The notes beneath the pieces are model-generated. The model saw only the letters and a list, made by a program, of their open reading frames with translations. It was not told the DNA's origin and made no database searches. From JAAFHB01 sp963675995 (lineage in GTDB: Bacteria > Bacteroidota > Bacteroidia > Bacteroidales > Prolixibacteraceae), in NCBI GenBank assembly GCA_963675995.2, contig CAXXIY010000001.1, positions 806,001-870,000 on the forward strand: DNA of 64,000 nt. The letters run 5' to 3'. Below, in pieces: positions 62,900-64,000 of this stretch. A program made the translations under genes and the position numbers. How positions within the stretch are numbered: the stretch's first letter is position 1; each line of letters begins with the position of its first letter.

Positions 62900-64000
62900 G
62901 ACTCGCAGCTGCATTTTTCAGAAGCGATCTTCTCTTCTGATGGTTTAATTACAGTGATTAAATGTTGATCAGCAGGCACAGACACCAGTATTGAAACGGC
63001 CAATGAACCTTCCGCTTCATTAAGGTCCGCAGTGCCCTTTACCCCTTCGATGTCGAGAAATAGCTTCACATCAGTTACATAATCAACATAAAGTTGCTCC
63101 TCCACAAAGTCAATGATGACCGACTTAAACACCTTTCCGCCAAAAGTCGGATTTCCCCCTTCAGGAAATGCCCAGGGAGAGAGGAACCGCATGATTGACT
63201 GTTGCAAAAGATTGGTATACCAGGTTTCGTCGAAACCATCATAAAAACGTACTTTCATATTCGTACGTACCTCTTCAAACTGAGGATTATTCACATGAAG
63301 TTTTACGAAGCAGGAGACACGGCTTCCAATGAATTGGGTGATCTCCTGCAGCAAACCCAGGCTTGTATACGGTTTGAGGGGATCTGTCAGGTTGTGAAAT
63401 TGCTTATTCGGGACGGTGACAATCGAAACATGACCCGGAGCCAGCTCCCTGTATATTCCGGAGCCACTTTCATTCGGTTCATAATGCGTGTGATTCAGGC
63501 ACTTTACCCTGTAGATTTCGGGGAAAGCTTCCAGAATCAGGTGCTCGTAATCCCAAATTGAAATGGCTCGGTCCTTGTGCCTCAACCGTTCACTGACGCG
63601 TGTGTAAAATGATGAGGATTCCTCGGCTCCCCGCCCGCCAAACGACTCGAAAGGCTGTATGATCTTTTTAACTTCCGTTACCGGAATATTCAGTTTATTG
63701 ATGGTCCCTGCAGGCAATACCTTTGAGGCAAAAGCCGGATCGTTTCCCTGATCAGTAAAAACAGCTTTCAATCCTTGTGCCGCCACAAGGATCAAACGGC
63801 AAACAGCATCGCTTGATGCGGATACGGCGATGCGAATCCAGTGCTGACCAACCGGTAAAAGTGTATTCAGGGCAGAAGCTTCGCGAGGCATCGAAAAAGT
63901 GACAATGCCCGACTTCAGCAACCCCTCTGTCACATCTTCCACTTCACGCTGATCGAAGGGTATCCATTCGTTCTCTCTGAGAAAACTCCAATGCAGATGT
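62896..64000 (-). CDS. eCIS baseplate J-like protein (Afp11-like), 5'-truncated by window end
   Basis: At least 368 residues; the frame stays open to the window edge (HLHWSFLRENEWIPFDQREV precedes VEDVTEGLL), so the true start lies beyond 64000. A GTG at 63942 is not the start. Recognisable baseplate J features: RGAEESSSFYTRVSERLRHKDRAISIWDYEHLILEAFPEIYRVKC, SIVTVPNK, and FLSPWAFPEGGNPTFGGKVFKSVI. It ends with a Cys-rich tail and overlaps the Afp12-like gene by ATGA, showing tight coupling. Confidence 0.78.
   Translation of the reverse strand, partial: HLHWSFLRENEWIPFDQREVEDVTEGLLKSGIVTFSMPREASALNTLLPVGQHWIRIAVSASSDAVCRLILVAAQGLKAVFTDQGNDPAFASKVLPAGTINKLNIPVTEVKKIIQPFESFGGRGAEESSSFYTRVSERLRHKDRAISIWDYEHLILEAFPEIYRVKCLNHTHYEPNESGSGIYRELAPGHVSIVTVPNKQFHNLTDPLKPYTSLGLLQEITQFIGSRVSCFVKLHVNNPQFEEVRTNMKVRFYDGFDETWYTNLLQQSIMRFLSPWAFPEGGNPTFGGKVFKSVIIDFVEEQLYVDYVTDVKLFLDIEGVKGTADLNEAEGSLAVSILVSVPADQHLITVIKPSEEKIASEKCSCES

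Overview
The window looks like the chromosome of a Bacteroidota (Bacteroidetes) member. This rests on -7 promoter boxes of the TAnnTTTG type, SprB-like Ig repeats, a TPR/LytS kinase with a LytTR regulator, a GH106-like glycosidase, a YncE-phosphatase fusion and an extracellular contractile injection system (eCIS). I cannot name the species. No rRNA, tRNA or CRISPR array was found.

Layout. 1-6 kb: housekeeping genes on the minus strand (M28 peptidase, RsgA, GyrI-like protein, PQQ-like propeller, small lipoprotein), then a decayed DUF2130 gene. 6.3-25.1 kb: an accessory defence island. Its left arm (minus strand) is a WYL regulator, a fusion of N6-methylase, HsdS-type target-recognition domain and histidine kinase, and a receiver-domain protein with an unrecognised helical C-terminus. 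Its right arm (plus strand) is a type I restriction-modification operon. Between hsdS and hsdR it carries a metallo-beta-lactamase (MBL) fold protein, an E2-E1-JAB ubiquitin-like conjugation protein, a four-helix membrane protein and a second MBL protein. A decayed IS5-type transposase and an integrase fragment close the island. 25.2-28 kb: LysR regulator, an internally deleted YeiH transporter and a sulfide:quinone reductase-like flavoprotein. 28.6-40.4 kb: periplasmic and catabolic genes (YncE-phosphatase, MtnA, deacetylase, sugar isomerase, two Gfo/Idh/MocA oxidoreductases, M15 peptidase, a tetraheme cytochrome/SUMF1 fusion). 40.6-47 kb: LytS/LytTR two-component pair and a run of envelope genes. 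47.2-49.2 kb: GH106-like glycosidase. 49.4-64 kb: the 3' part of an eCIS cluster on the minus strand, running off the window end.

The most interesting point is that the two arms of the island appear to share one operator. The 19-bp element TGTGCA-N7-TGCACA, with at most one mismatch, lies at the WYL promoter, at the promoter of the methylase-kinase fusion and upstream of hsdM. This suggests that one WYL repressor controls a two-component, DNA-methylation-linked module and a type I RM operon with embedded ubiquitin-like conjugation machinery. I propose this compound locus as the candidate undescribed system. Its defence role is inferred from gene content and is not shown by the sequence.

Second in interest is the eCIS DUF4157 protein, which has about 20 tandem copies of an 18-residue Trp-rich amphipathic unit. 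18 residues is exactly five alpha-helical turns.
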